This document shows positions 7,682 to 16,241 of a stretch of DNA of 64,000 bases, piece after piece. The notes under the pieces were generated by a model that did no database searches, had not been told where the DNA came from, and saw nothing but the letters and a program-made list of their open reading frames with translations. A program made the position numbers and the translations under genes. The stretch is from Vibrio sp. CB1-14 (lineage in GTDB: Bacteria; Pseudomonadota; Gammaproteobacteria; Enterobacterales; Vibrionaceae): the NCBI RefSeq assembly GCF_040412085.2, contig NZ_CP115920.1, forward strand, positions 2,232,001 through 2,296,000, written 5' to 3'. Every line of letters starts with the position of its first letter. Position 1 is the first letter of the stretch.

Positions 7682-8389
7682 ATGAGTGTAATTTATGTTG
7701 GTCATAGAGGTGTAGCAGGGACTCACCCAGAGAACACCATGGTCAGTATTCAACAGGCGCACGCGCTAGGATTGCAATGGATTGAAGTGGATATTCAACC
7801 AACCAAAGACGATGTTTTAGTGGTCTGTCACGACCATACAGTGAACCGCTGCAGTAACGGAAAGGGGCGCATTGACGAGCAAACTATCGAGCAGCTCAGT
7901 AAGCTTGATTTTGGTGCTTGGAAGTCAGAAGCGTTTGAGCAAGAACGCATCATGACACTAGTACAGTTGCTCGATTTTTGTCACCAGCACAATATGTGCA
8001 TCAACCTTGAGGTCAAGATCGATAGCCACGACGCCAACCATGTTGTCTCTTTGCTCAAATCGGTACTGGATATCCATTCTATAGATAGAGAATGTCTTAT
8101 TATCTCCAGCTTCAGCGCTGAAGTAATGCAAGTACTGTTCGAAGCAAAATTGGGAACACGTCTTGGTGTGCTTGCCAAACGATTGAACCGCAAAGCCATT
8201 GCCAGCATTCAAAACGTCAACGCATTCAGTTGCCACTTAGACTACAAATGGCTAACCGCTAACCACCTTAATATGCTGCGTGAACTTGAAGTAGAAATTT
8301 GGTGCTATACAGTAAACAACCCAAAATCGTTCAAATACTTAGATAAAGTAGACGCCATCTTTACTGACTATCCAACGCGCTTTATTTAA
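7682..8389 (+). CDS. ugpQ: Cytoplasmic glycerophosphodiester phosphodiesterase
   Basis: Hydrolyses glycerophosphodiesters to sn-glycerol 3-phosphate and an alcohol. The 235-residue protein has no signal peptide and carries the GDPD signature: GHRG (7-10), HPENT, EVDIQPTKDD and HDHTVNRC, then LEVKID. Length and cytosolic form match UgpQ rather than the periplasmic GlpQ. GAGG at 7671-7674 gives well-spaced initiation. It faces the MBL gene with almost no intergenic space. Its product could feed the GlpD/GlpK glycerol pathway encoded later in the window. Confidence 0.88.
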   Translation: MSVIYVGHRGVAGTHPENTMVSIQQAHALGLQWIEVDIQPTKDDVLVVCHDHTVNRCSNGKGRIDEQTIEQLSKLDFGAWKSEAFEQERIMTLVQLLDFCHQHNMCINLEVKIDSHDANHVVSLLKSVLDIHSIDRECLIISSFSAEVMQVLFEAKLGTRLGVLAKRLNRKAIASIQNVNAFSCHLDYKWLTANHLNMLRELEVEIWCYTVNNPKSFKYLDKVDAIFTDYPTRFI

Positions 8390-8430
8390 TCGAGATCCTG
8401 CGGAGCTTAACTTACCGCTCCCCGGTCAAT

Positions 8431-9348
8431 CTAAGGCTCTGGGTTTAGTGATGCGACCATAAAGTCGATAAACGCGCGTCTTCGAGCCGGCATGAATTTC
8501 GACTGAGGAAACTGCAACGTGATCTCACCTTGATAGCGTGAGATTACTCGCCATTCTGGAAGCACTTGAATGACTTCACCGTTTTGAATCGCCTCTTCAA
8601 CCACAAATTCTGGGAATATGCCTATTCCCAACCCTTGCTTAACTGCGTTAAGGCGAATTTCTGAATGGTTGACCGAGTATGGTCCTTCTACCTCGACTTT
8701 GACATCCTCTCCACCCTTTGAAAAACGCCAAACATTGTCATTTGGCTGCTCATTAAGGTACAGGCAATCATGCTGCGATAAGTTGTCTGGATGAAAAGGA
8801 ATACCATGCGATTGCAAATAGCTTCGACTGGCGCACAACACTGCATTAGTATGCCCTAGCGACTTCGCAACCAGGTTTTCCCTCGGGAAGTGAGTCAGTT
8901 CAAACACAAAGTCAAGGTTATGCCCAAACGGGTCAACAAACTCATCACTGACCATCAAACGTAGTTTGGCTTTTGGGTATTTGGCTAAAAATTCAAGCAT
9001 CAGTGGTTGTAAGATACGGCGGCTAAACGCTTTAGGCGCTGCAATGCGCAACTCGCCTGTCACCTCACCTAACTCTTGGCTCGTCACGTGAACTATATCG
9101 TCAGCTGAATCAATGATCTTCTGACTGAATTCGTAAACCACTTTGCCCATTTCCGTTGTCACTTGCTTTCTCGTCGTGCGCTCTAGCAAATCTGCATTTA
9201 AAGCGGCCTCTAGGCGACTGATCTGACGGCTAACACCTGATGGGGTTACTCTCAATCTTTGCGACGCTGCTGTAAAGCTACCTGAATCAACAACCGTGAC
9301 GAACGCCACGATGTCCGGCAGTAATGCCATGAGCTTATTTGTGTCCAT
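8431..9348 (-). CDS. LysR-family transcriptional regulator
   Basis: A 305-residue regulator with an N-terminal winged HTH (about 8-66; SFTAASQRLRVTPSGVSRQISRLE) and a LysR effector-binding domain (about 93-300). It reads away from an EamA exporter gene whose start is 102 bp off, the usual arrangement for a LysR protein controlling its divergent neighbour. The C-terminal domain resembles the CrgA/PA-type subgroup (LRIAAPKAFSRRILQPLM). Inducer unknown. Confidence 0.88.
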   Translation of the reverse strand: MDTNKLMALLPDIVAFVTVVDSGSFTAASQRLRVTPSGVSRQISRLEAALNADLLERTTRKQVTTEMGKVVYEFSQKIIDSADDIVHVTSQELGEVTGELRIAAPKAFSRRILQPLMLEFLAKYPKAKLRLMVSDEFVDPFGHNLDFVFELTHFPRENLVAKSLGHTNAVLCASRSYLQSHGIPFHPDNLSQHDCLYLNEQPNDNVWRFSKGGEDVKVEVEGPYSVNHSEIRLNAVKQGLGIGIFPEFVVEEAIQNGEVIQVLPEWRVISRYQGEITLQFPQSKFMPARRRAFIDFMVASLNPEP

Positions 9349-9450
9349 TAGTCACAAGTCCTATGAAGTTTGGAAGTATTATCACGCCTATATTCATAAG
9401 CTAGCATAGTAGAACATATACTTGCATTGAACTTTATTACAACGACGCAT

Positions 9451-10371
9451 ATGGAAACAAATTTCGCTAACAAGATCTCATTTCATTGGGCAATCATAGG
9501 ATTACTCGTAGTTTCAATCGTTTGGGGCACAAGCTACGGTGTGTCCAAACAAATATTGAATCAACTCACTGTGGTCGAACTGCTTTTGATTCGGTTTGTT
9601 ATTAGCTGCGCCGTCCTGCTGAGCGTTATCTATTTCAAGCAACAAATCAGAATGTTCACTTCGCAGTGGCGTCGCTACCTACAAGTCGGCATTTCCACTG
9701 GGCTTATCTTAAGCTGCATTTTCTTAACCGAAACATGGGCGGTTAAACTGGTTCAAGCTGGGCAAGTCGCTGTATTGATTAGTCTATGCGTGCTCTTTAC
9801 ACCATTACTCGAAACTGCATGGCTCAAAGTCAAACTTCCCAAAGGAATCATGCTGTTTTGCAGTATAGGTTTTACTGGCCTGGTGATGATAGCAAGCCCT
9901 AGTGAGCTGAGCATAGATCTTGGGGTTGGTTTGGTGATCATCGCAGCCCTACTTCGAGCCGTGATGGTCGTTACGTGCCGTAAAGCATTTACTAAAACAC
10001 CATTGCAAATAGAAATTATCACCCTAATTCAACTGTCAGTAGTTACGCTTATCAGTTTCTGTCTCGTCCTATTAGATTCAGAGAGACCCGCACTGATAAG
10101 AACTCTACAAACACTCAATAGTCAGGATTGGGCGAGCCTACTCTATCTAGCGCTTTGTTGCACATTACTGGCGTTCTTTGTACAAAATTACGCAGTGAAA
10201 CACTTGCCAGCTAGTCAGGCATCATTACTTATGGGTACTGAGCCAATGTTTGGTTTGCTGTTTGCTAGCCTGTTTCTAAGTGAAACCATGACCCCAGTGC
10301 AATGGTTAGGGTGCTTCATTGTCATAACCACTACGATTGCAGCTTGTTACAAATTTTCAGCACAAAAATAG
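9451..10371 (+). CDS. EamA/DMT-family exporter
   Basis: Inner-membrane drug/metabolite transporter with ten predicted helices and two EamA repeats (about 15-150 and 160-300). Family traits visible: IVWGTSYGVSKQIL near the first helix and the C-terminal GTEPMFGLLFASLFLSE. I use the ATG at 9451; a TTG at 9427 would add eight residues. Probably controlled by the divergent LysR gene. Such pairs often export amino acids or metabolites, but the substrate is not inferable. Confidence 0.85.
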   Translation: METNFANKISFHWAIIGLLVVSIVWGTSYGVSKQILNQLTVVELLLIRFVISCAVLLSVIYFKQQIRMFTSQWRRYLQVGISTGLILSCIFLTETWAVKLVQAGQVAVLISLCVLFTPLLETAWLKVKLPKGIMLFCSIGFTGLVMIASPSELSIDLGVGLVIIAALLRAVMVVTCRKAFTKTPLQIEIITLIQLSVVTLISFCLVLLDSERPALIRTLQTLNSQDWASLLYLALCCTLLAFFVQNYAVKHLPASQASLLMGTEPMFGLLFASLFLSETMTPVQWLGCFIVITTTIAACYKFSAQK

Positions 10372-10487
10372 TCCAAAAGACAGTCAGATTGACTGCAAGG
10401 CGACACTTTTATTGATTTACCTCAGGTCTTAGGATGTTCAGTAACGTGTAAAGTGGTCTTCCCTGTTTCATAACGTGAAGTGACCCC

Positions 10488-11594
10488 ATGACTCAAGTAA
10501 ATACAGAGCGCCTCGTAAACCATTTTTGTGAACTAGTAAAAATCGACAGTGAATCTGGCAACGAAAAAGCCGTTGCTGAAGCGATTGCTGAGCAACTTGG
10601 TGAGCTAGGCTTTGTGGTAAGCAAATTGCCAGTACCAGAGCAATACACCAATGGCTTTAACGTCTACGGACGCTTAGAGGGCAAACAAGAAGGCAGCATC
10701 GTCTTCAGTGCTCACATGGACACAGTCACACCGGGCATCGGTATCGAGCCTATCATCGAAGATGGCATCATCCGCTCAAAAGGCGACACGATCCTTGGTG
10801 GTGATGACAAGTCAGGTATCGCGGCAGTGATGGAAGCCGTTCGTTGCTTACAGGAGCAAAACCGCGAACACAAAACGATTGAAGTTGCATTCACGGTTCA
10901 TGAAGAAGGTGGTCTGTTTGGATCTGAGCATTTCGACATGTCTTACATTCAATCGAAAAACGCTATCGTATTGGATACAGGCGGTCCTATCGGCACTATC
11001 GTTACTGGTGCACCTGGTCAGCAAAAAATCGTCGCTAAGATCAAAGGTCGTCCAGCTCACGCAGGTCTTGCGCCAGAAGAAGGCATCAGTGCCGCTATGG
11101 TTGCAGCGGACGCTATCGCTAACATGAAATTACTGCGCATCGACGAGCAGACCACAGCAAACATCGGTTCAGTACACGGCGGTCAAGCAACAAACATTGT
11201 TATGCCTGAGCTAACAGTCGTTGCAGAAGCGCGCTCTCTAAATAGCGACAAACTTACTGCTCAAGTTAACCACATGGTTGAGACATTCCAAGCATCAGCA
11301 GAGAAGTTTGGTGCAGAGGTGGAGATTGAGTCAACTCGCGCTTACGACGCGTTTGTTATCGCTGAAGATGATGCTCACGTTCTGAAAATCAAAGAAGTGT
11401 TTGCGTCAAACGGTGTTGAAGCAAACACTAAGCATACAGGCGGTGGCAGCGATGCTAACAACTTCAACGAGAAAGGTTTAACGACAGTAAACCTATCTAC
11501 AGGTATGTCTAAAGTGCACACCACAGAAGAGTTCATCGCTGTTGATGACATGGTGAAGATCACCGACTTTGTGATTAGCTACGTAACCGCTTAA
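10488..11594 (+). CDS. M20-family metallopeptidase, PepT-like (tripeptidase type)
   Basis: Predicted cytoplasmic dizinc aminopeptidase. The 368-residue protein has the M20 metal sites: SAHMDTV (about 79-85), GGDDKSG (about 102-108), the catalytic EEGG (about 138-141), LDTGG, and the late HTGGGSDAN with the final HTTEEF histidine. An embedded dimerisation domain follows GRPAHAG. The layout matches the PepT-like/YqjE group better than classical PepT, so no symbol is given. Followed by a terminator, so it is monocistronic. Confidence 0.85.
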   Translation: MTQVNTERLVNHFCELVKIDSESGNEKAVAEAIAEQLGELGFVVSKLPVPEQYTNGFNVYGRLEGKQEGSIVFSAHMDTVTPGIGIEPIIEDGIIRSKGDTILGGDDKSGIAAVMEAVRCLQEQNREHKTIEVAFTVHEEGGLFGSEHFDMSYIQSKNAIVLDTGGPIGTIVTGAPGQQKIVAKIKGRPAHAGLAPEEGISAAMVAADAIANMKLLRIDEQTTANIGSVHGGQATNIVMPELTVVAEARSLNSDKLTAQVNHMVETFQASAEKFGAEVEIESTRAYDAFVIAEDDAHVLKIKEVFASNGVEANTKHTGGGSDANNFNEKGLTTVNLSTGMSKVHTTEEFIAVDDMVKITDFVISYVTA

Positions 11595-11611
11595 TCATAC
11601 AGTAAAAATAG

Positions 11612-11645
11612 AAGCCGCCTCTGCTCACAGCGAAGCGGCTTTTTT
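11612..11645. terminator. Terminator after the M20 peptidase gene
   Basis: Stem AGCCGC (11613-11618) / GCGGCT (11635-11640) followed by TTTTT; an A-run on the other side lets it also serve the convergent gene at 11650-11982. Confidence 0.8.
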
Positions 11646-11649
11646 ATCA

Positions 11650-11982
11650 TCACAAATCTTCAAATTCATCAATCGCAGCGCGAGCCTCTGCCAGCGTGCA
11701 CCCAGATTGATACATCAAATCAGCGACCGTGATCTCAGGCTCCCGCTCAAGGACTTCTTGAATGGGTGACTTGTAGCCATCTAGCACTTTATTTATCGCA
11801 ACAGAAATCCAGCCGACATTGGCCTCGATGGAAAATTTCAATAATGCAGAAGGCTCTCCGCTCAGTGTCCAGTTGCGTGAGCGTCTAATACGTTTTAGCG
11901 TACAGCCATACTTCACAGCACAGGCCATGACGATAGCTTTATCTTCAACGCGGTGAACAAAGCTATTCAGCTTTACCGACAC
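11650..11982 (-). CDS. RRF_GI-type 'ribosome recycling factor family' small protein
   Basis: A 110-residue protein with the conserved opening LNSFVHRV and CTLKRIRRSRNWTLSGEP, which I recognise as the Vibrio family annotated as ribosome recycling factor-like (RRF_GI). It has no sequence likeness to true Frr and its function is not established. The C-terminal half (SGCTLAEARAAIDEFEDL) resembles a UBA-like three-helix tail. The GTG at 11980-11982 shares its G with the upstream TAG stop, so it is translationally coupled to the DUF3859 gene; a TTG at 12003 is the alternative. Confidence 0.7.
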   Translation of the reverse strand: MSVKLNSFVHRVEDKAIVMACAVKYGCTLKRIRRSRNWTLSGEPSALLKFSIEANVGWISVAINKVLDGYKSPIQEVLEREPEITVADLMYQSGCTLAEARAAIDEFEDL

Positions 11983-12419
11983 TAAAAACCGCGACGTTTC
12001 CAAAACTGACCTTCATCTCTTGCTGTGACTTTAAAGGTTTTTTCTGCGATGGTTTTACCCTGCATCTCGATCACCATGCGCCAATCGCCTAAGTTACTCT
12101 CAAAGCCATTGATAGGATCAAGTAACTGAATAGTATCGCCAAGGTAGAAGTCCCAGTCATTGCTACCGACGTGTTCATCGCCATCAAAAGGCGCTAACAC
12201 CTGCCCTTTTTTACTCAGCACGCCAGGGTGATAGATACAATATCGAACCTTCTCCCCTTTGGCCTTTTTGATGTTCACAATAAAGCCAAACTCAATATGC
12301 TCATCCGCAGGTACGATAGTTGTGAATTCTTGAATTTTAGGGAGATCTTTGGAGCCTGAATCCCAAGTGGAGTAAATGCCATAAGAGGTCATTTCTACGA
12401 CAGGTGAACGCTTCGCCAT
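11982..12419 (-). CDS. DUF3859 domain protein
   Basis: A 145-residue soluble protein with no signal peptide, recognised as the DUF3859 family from its MTSYGIYSTWDSGSK opening and the late NLGDWRMVIEMQGKTIAEKTF. It looks beta-rich, similar in feel to an immunoglobulin-like fold, but no biochemical role is known to me. First gene of a two-gene unit with the RRF_GI-type protein (one-base stop/start overlap). Confidence 0.75.
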   Translation of the reverse strand: MAKRSPVVEMTSYGIYSTWDSGSKDLPKIQEFTTIVPADEHIEFGFIVNIKKAKGEKVRYCIYHPGVLSKKGQVLAPFDGDEHVGSNDWDFYLGDTIQLLDPINGFESNLGDWRMVIEMQGKTIAEKTFKVTARDEGQFWKRRGF

Positions 12420-12458
12420 GGTAAATTTTCTTTTATTTTTCTGTTCTAATGGTTGGGG

Positions 12459-12860
12459 TTAATCTTGCCAGCGTTTTTGCATAGACGCTATGACATCATC
12501 ACTAACACCATGAATATTTAGATACCGACCTCGGCAAACGATGATCTCTAGTTCAGCCTTATAACGCTTAGCGAGTATTTTGTAAGCTTTCATCTCCCAC
12601 AAGCGAACAAACGTATTGGCGACCACCACGTCTTGATTGTCCGCAAGCGCAGATTCCACTTGTTTTTGGCACCAATCATGGGCGTCGGCGATTTTGCTCA
12701 CATCATAATGATACTCGCCATCAGCATTCAAAAAATACATATCGGCCTCGTAGTGAGCCGCATTGAACGTCTTGGCTAAGGTACTTTTCCCAGAACCAGG
12801 TAAGCCACGAATGAGCGTTAGTTTCAAACTCGTTTCCGCTATCAGTTTATGCAAAGGCAT
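12459..12860 (-). CDS. P-loop kinase-like ATP-binding protein
   Basis: A 133-residue protein with a Walker A motif GLPGSGKST close to its N-terminus (about 17-25), an EADMYFLN region that could be the Walker B-like/acceptor acid, and VVANTFVRLWEM. This is the small zeta-toxin/polynucleotide-kinase-like AAA_33 type; the substrate is unknown. Start at 12860 chosen because AAGG sits 7-8 bases upstream; an ATG at 12884 is also in frame. It is divergent from metA and lies next to the MetJ operator. Confidence 0.78.
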   Translation of the reverse strand: MPLHKLIAETSLKLTLIRGLPGSGKSTLAKTFNAAHYEADMYFLNADGEYHYDVSKIADAHDWCQKQVESALADNQDVVVANTFVRLWEMKAYKILAKRYKAELEIIVCRGRYLNIHGVSDDVIASMQKRWQD

Positions 12861-12954
12861 TATTGTACCTTGTCTTGGCATCATTAGTAGCGCACTTGCA
12901 CACTAACGTAAGCTAAAATTAATTATCGACAAGAAATAACGTTTGCGTTAATTT

Positions 12955-12978
12955 AGATGTATAGACGTCCAGAAGACC
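12955..12978 (+). promoter_or_regulatory. MetJ operator (three tandem met boxes) for metA
   Basis: Three contiguous 8-mers resemble the met-box consensus AGACGTCT: AGATGTAT, AGACGTCC (7 of 8) and AGAAGACC. They end 24 bp before the metA start. MetJ binds such tandem boxes cooperatively with S-adenosylmethionine, so metA should be repressed when methionine is plentiful. Confidence 0.75.
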
Positions 12979-13002
12979 AAAACAGAGCTTAGGGAGAAAG
13001 CT

Positions 13003-13944
13003 GTGCCAATTAAGATCCCCGATCAACTGCCTGCATCAAATGTATTGCAACAAGAGAACATCTTTGTAATGTCGGAAACACGTGCGGCGACTCAAGAAAT
13101 TCGCCCACTTAAAGTGTTGATCCTCAATTTGATGCCAAAGAAAATTGAAACTGAAACTCAGTTTTTGAGGCTACTCTCTAATAGCCCACTGCAAGTTGAT
13201 GTAGAGCTACTGCGCATTGATGATCGCCCAAGTAAAAATACGCCAACGGAACACCTAGACACCTTCTATCGTCAGTTCGAAACCATCAAAAACCGCAACT
13301 TTGATGGACTGATTATTACTGGTGCACCACTCGGTCTCGTACAGTTTGAAGATGTGATTTATTGGGAGCATCTACAAACCATCATGAACTGGGCAAGCAA
13401 ACACGTCACGTCAACACTTTACGTGTGTTGGGCGGCACAAGCGGGCTTGAAGCTACTGTTTGATCTTCCAAAGCGCACGCGAAAAGAAAAGCTATCCGGT
13501 GTATATCACCATGAAATCCACGATCCACACCACCCTATCCTTCGCGGTTTTGACGACACCTTTTTAGCACCGCACTCCCGATACGCTGACTTCTCACCGG
13601 AGTATCTAGACTCACACACGGATCTCGATATTCTTGCAACCTCTGATGTCGCTGGTGTGTATCTTGCGGCCACGAAAGATAAGCGAAATGTATTCGTAAC
13701 AGGTCACCCTGAGTATGATTCTCATACGCTACATAATGAATATGTGAGAGATTTGGGGGAAGGTATGGAGCCAGCTATTCCAATTAACTACTACCCTAAC
13801 AACAACCCAGACAATAAGCCGATTGCTAGCTGGCGTAGCCATGGTCATTTGCTGTTTGCGAACTGGCTTAACTACTGTGTTTACCAGCAAACACCTTACG
13901 ATCTTGACCACTTTAGTGAAGCTGCATTTACAAAAGACGAATAG
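13003..13944 (+). CDS. metA: Homoserine O-succinyltransferase
   Basis: First committed step of methionine synthesis: transfers an acyl group (succinyl in enterobacteria and vibrios) from acyl-CoA to homoserine. The 313-residue protein has the MetA opening [21 protein letters not shown], the nucleophile Cys in [10 protein letters not shown] (about 142) and the catalytic His/Glu in [12 protein letters not shown] (about 235-237). GTG start with AGGGAG ribosome site. Three met boxes precede it. Acetyl versus succinyl specificity cannot be read reliably from sequence. Confidence 0.95.
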   Translation: MPIKIPDQLPASNVLQQENIFVMSETRAATQEIRPLKVLILNLMPKKIETETQFLRLLSNSPLQVDVELLRIDDRPSKNTPTEHLDTFYRQFETIKNRNFDGLIITGAPLGLVQFEDVIYWEHLQTIMNWASKHVTSTLYVCWAAQAGLKLLFDLPKRTRKEKLSGVYHHEIHDPHHPILRGFDDTFLAPHSRYADFSPEYLDSHTDLDILATSDVAGVYLAATKDKRNVFVTGHPEYDSHTLHNEYVRDLGEGMEPAIPINYYPNNNPDNKPIASWRSHGHLLFANWLNYCVYQQTPYDLDHFSEAAFTKDE

Positions 13945-13955
13945 CCTTCATCTGC

Positions 13956-13983
13956 AATGCCTCCCTTTAAGGAGGGAGGCATT
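13956..13983. terminator. Hairpin between convergent metA and DUF3081 genes
   Basis: Perfect 11-bp stem, AATGCCTCCCT (13956-13966) / AGGGAGGCATT (13973-13983), loop of six. No strong T-run on either strand, but its position between two stop codons suggests a shared terminator. Confidence 0.6.
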
Positions 13984-13990
13984 AGGTATT

Positions 13991-14242
13991 TCACTTCGCT
14001 AACATCGCGACTTTCTTTAAAAAACTATCACGTAAGTGCTCTTGGTCGTATTCAAGGTGATAGGTATTGTGAAAACCCACTTTAAGTTCCACACCATTAC
14101 CCCGCATATAAACGTTGTACCCATCGTAATCGGAATAGGCTTCAACGCCTTCGTAAATTTTGCCAAATTCGGTGTCTGTACCGTTCTCCATCACCGCGTC
14201 ATACGCTCGAAGAATTTTGTTGGGATCAAGTTCGTTTCTCAT
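13991..14242 (-). CDS. DUF3081 family small protein
   Basis: An 83-residue soluble protein with the family pattern NELDPNKILRAYDAV, YSDYDGYNVYMR and VGFHNTYHLEYD. Role unknown. The ATG at 14240-14242 is preceded by GGAG. An intrinsic terminator for fadD sits only about 20 bp upstream of this start, so transcription must begin in that small space or come from fadD readthrough. Confidence 0.75.
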   Translation of the reverse strand: MRNELDPNKILRAYDAVMENGTDTEFGKIYEGVEAYSDYDGYNVYMRGNGVELKVGFHNTYHLEYDQEHLRDSFLKKVAMLAK

Positions 14243-14259
14243 CGCTATCTCCTTCAAAC

Positions 14260-14287
14260 AAAAAAAGCCACATTTAAAGTGTGGCTT
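14260..14287 (-). terminator. fadD terminator located in the DUF3081 leader
   Basis: On the minus strand the stem AGCCACA / TGTGGCT is followed by TTTTTTT. It lies 52 bp past the fadD stop and immediately before the ribosome site of the DUF3081 gene. Confidence 0.75.
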
Positions 14288-14338
14288 AGTAGTGCGTATT
14301 GCGCCAGTTTGGTGGCTAATTGATCTGAAAATTCAGTT

Positions 14339-16018
14339 CTACTGATCGCGTAGCTCGCGCCTTAAAATCTTGCCTACGTTGGTTTTTGGCAGCTCATCCT
14401 TAAATTCAATAAAGGTTGGAATCTTATAGCCGGTCAAATGTTTACGGCAGTGCTGCTTAATTTCATCCGCAGTCACGTTGCCGTTAGCAACGACAAACAG
14501 CTTCACCCGCTCGCCGGCAATATCATCTGGAATACCGACCGCAGCCGCCTCAGTCACTTTCGGATGTAGGGTTGCAACTTCTTCAACTTCTGTTGGGAAC
14601 ACATTGAAGCCAGACACGAGAATCATGTCTTTTTTGCGATCTTCAATGTAGAAAATGCCTTCCTCATCCATTCGGCCAATATCACCAGAATAGAGCCAAC
14701 CGTCTTCTGCGAGGATCGCTTGGGTTTCAGCGTCTTGCTTCCAGTAGCCTTTCATCACCTGTGGGCCGCGAATTTGTATTTCACCCACTTGATTCACTCC
14801 AAGCGCCTGACCCTGATCATCAACAATACGCAGTTCAGTACTTGGCAACGGCACTCCAACCGCTGCCACGTAGGCTTGTTGAGTATGTACACCGCCCGCT
14901 ACGACAGGTGAACATTCTGTCAGACCATAGCCCTCAATGATTGGCATTCCCGTGATTCTTTGCCATTCCTCTGCAACATGCTTTTGAGTCGCCATGCCGC
15001 CAGCAATGGTGAATTCTGCGTTAGAAAAATCGAGCGTTTTAAACTTCTCATGCTTGTTAAGCGCCGCAAGCAAGGTATTCAAACCAAAGATCATGGTAAA
15101 CGGATACTTGCTCAAGTCATTGACAAAGCTGTTTAGATCACGAGGGTTAGTGATCAATAGATTGCTTGCCCCCATGTACATCATCAGCATCATGCTGACC
15201 GAGTTAGCAAAAATATGATAAAGCGGTAATGGTGTCACTGCGCGCTCTTGCTCTTTCGCAGTGCGCGGACCAAAATGTCCAAAAACCTGAAGCACATTGG
15301 CAATAATGTTGCGGTGTGTCAGCATCGCGCCTTTAGCGAGCCCAGTTGTCCCACCTGTATATTGCAAGTACGCCAAATCATCACGGGTTAATTCTGGCGC
15401 AACAAAGGTCATTTGTTTGCCATCAGTCAATGCACGACGAAGGGAGATAGCACCTGGTAAGTTGTATTTAGGAACCATCTTTTTTACATACTTAACGACA
15501 AAATTCACCAAGGTGCGCTTATGAGGCGCTAGTGCATCACCGATACTGGTTAAAATCACGTGCTTGATGCTGGTCTTTTCAATCACTTGTTGCAAGCTAT
15601 TGCCAAAGTTGGTTACCGCAACAATGATGGTGGCGCCTGAGTCACGAAGCTGGTGTTCAAGCTCACGCGGTGTGTACAGCGGATTGACGTTCACTACCAC
15701 AAGACCTGCTTTTAGCGCACCCAAGATAGCAATAGGATATTGCAGAAGGTTTGGCATCATCAGTGCAATGCGATCGCCCTTTTTAGCGTGAAGCTCCGTT
15801 TGCAAATAGGCCGCAAATGCTTCGCTCTTTTCATTCAATTCACGATACGTTAGAGAATGCCCCATGTTCACAAATGCAGTGTTATCGGCAAACTTCTCAA
15901 AAGGCGCTTTAAACATCTCATTGATGTTGGTGTACTGGTCAACATCAACAAATTCAGGCACATCACTTGGGTAAGTCTTTAGCCAAGGTTTATGTCCGTT
16001 TCGGTTCGCATTGCTCAT
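14339..16018 (-). CDS. fadD: Long-chain fatty acid--CoA ligase
   Basis: Activates fatty acids to acyl-CoA with ATP at the inner membrane, feeding beta-oxidation. The 559-residue protein has the ANL-family motifs: AMP-binding YTGGTTGLAKGAMLTH (about 208-223), GYGLTECSP, WLYSGDIG, the hinge DRKKDMILVSGFNVFP (FadD signature) and the catalytic C-terminal Lys in KTNVGKILRR. Length is normal. Start at 16018 is favoured by GAAGG ten bases upstream; an ATG at 16027 is too close to it. Ends at a strong terminator. Confidence 0.93.
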   Translation of the reverse strand: MSNANRNGHKPWLKTYPSDVPEFVDVDQYTNINEMFKAPFEKFADNTAFVNMGHSLTYRELNEKSEAFAAYLQTELHAKKGDRIALMMPNLLQYPIAILGALKAGLVVVNVNPLYTPRELEHQLRDSGATIIVAVTNFGNSLQQVIEKTSIKHVILTSIGDALAPHKRTLVNFVVKYVKKMVPKYNLPGAISLRRALTDGKQMTFVAPELTRDDLAYLQYTGGTTGLAKGAMLTHRNIIANVLQVFGHFGPRTAKEQERAVTPLPLYHIFANSVSMMLMMYMGASNLLITNPRDLNSFVNDLSKYPFTMIFGLNTLLAALNKHEKFKTLDFSNAEFTIAGGMATQKHVAEEWQRITGMPIIEGYGLTECSPVVAGGVHTQQAYVAAVGVPLPSTELRIVDDQGQALGVNQVGEIQIRGPQVMKGYWKQDAETQAILAEDGWLYSGDIGRMDEEGIFYIEDRKKDMILVSGFNVFPTEVEEVATLHPKVTEAAAVGIPDDIAGERVKLFVVANGNVTADEIKQHCRKHLTGYKIPTFIEFKDELPKTNVGKILRRELRDQ

Positions 16019-16085
16019 CAAATTCATACCTTCATAGTTAGACCTAGCTACTTTATCTAAGAAGGGGTGACGACTAAAGAATTGA

Positions 16086-16214
16086 GTGATTATTCTAATT
16101 TGATCGCTTGTTTTATAAGCAATTATGTCATTCAGAGATCAGAGTTTGTGCTGTGTGTCGCAGCAACATACCTTCACCTCCCCGAGAGTTCAGCCCCGCT
16201 TTTAGAATAATCAC
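16086..16214. repeat. 13-bp perfect inverted repeat spanning the fadD/pilW-like gap
   Basis: GTGATTATTCTAA at 16086-16098 is repeated as its exact reverse complement at 16202-16214, 103 bp apart, in the divergent promoter region. No target-site duplication is seen. It may be a pair of regulator sites or the ends of a small non-autonomous element. Confidence 0.5.
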
Positions 16215-16241
16215 AACTATCAATTTATGAGCTAGAAACGA

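Noticed and set aside
16086..16214. Inverted repeat as FadR operator
   Set aside because: Sequence does not match the FadR consensus AACTGGTC-type half sites.
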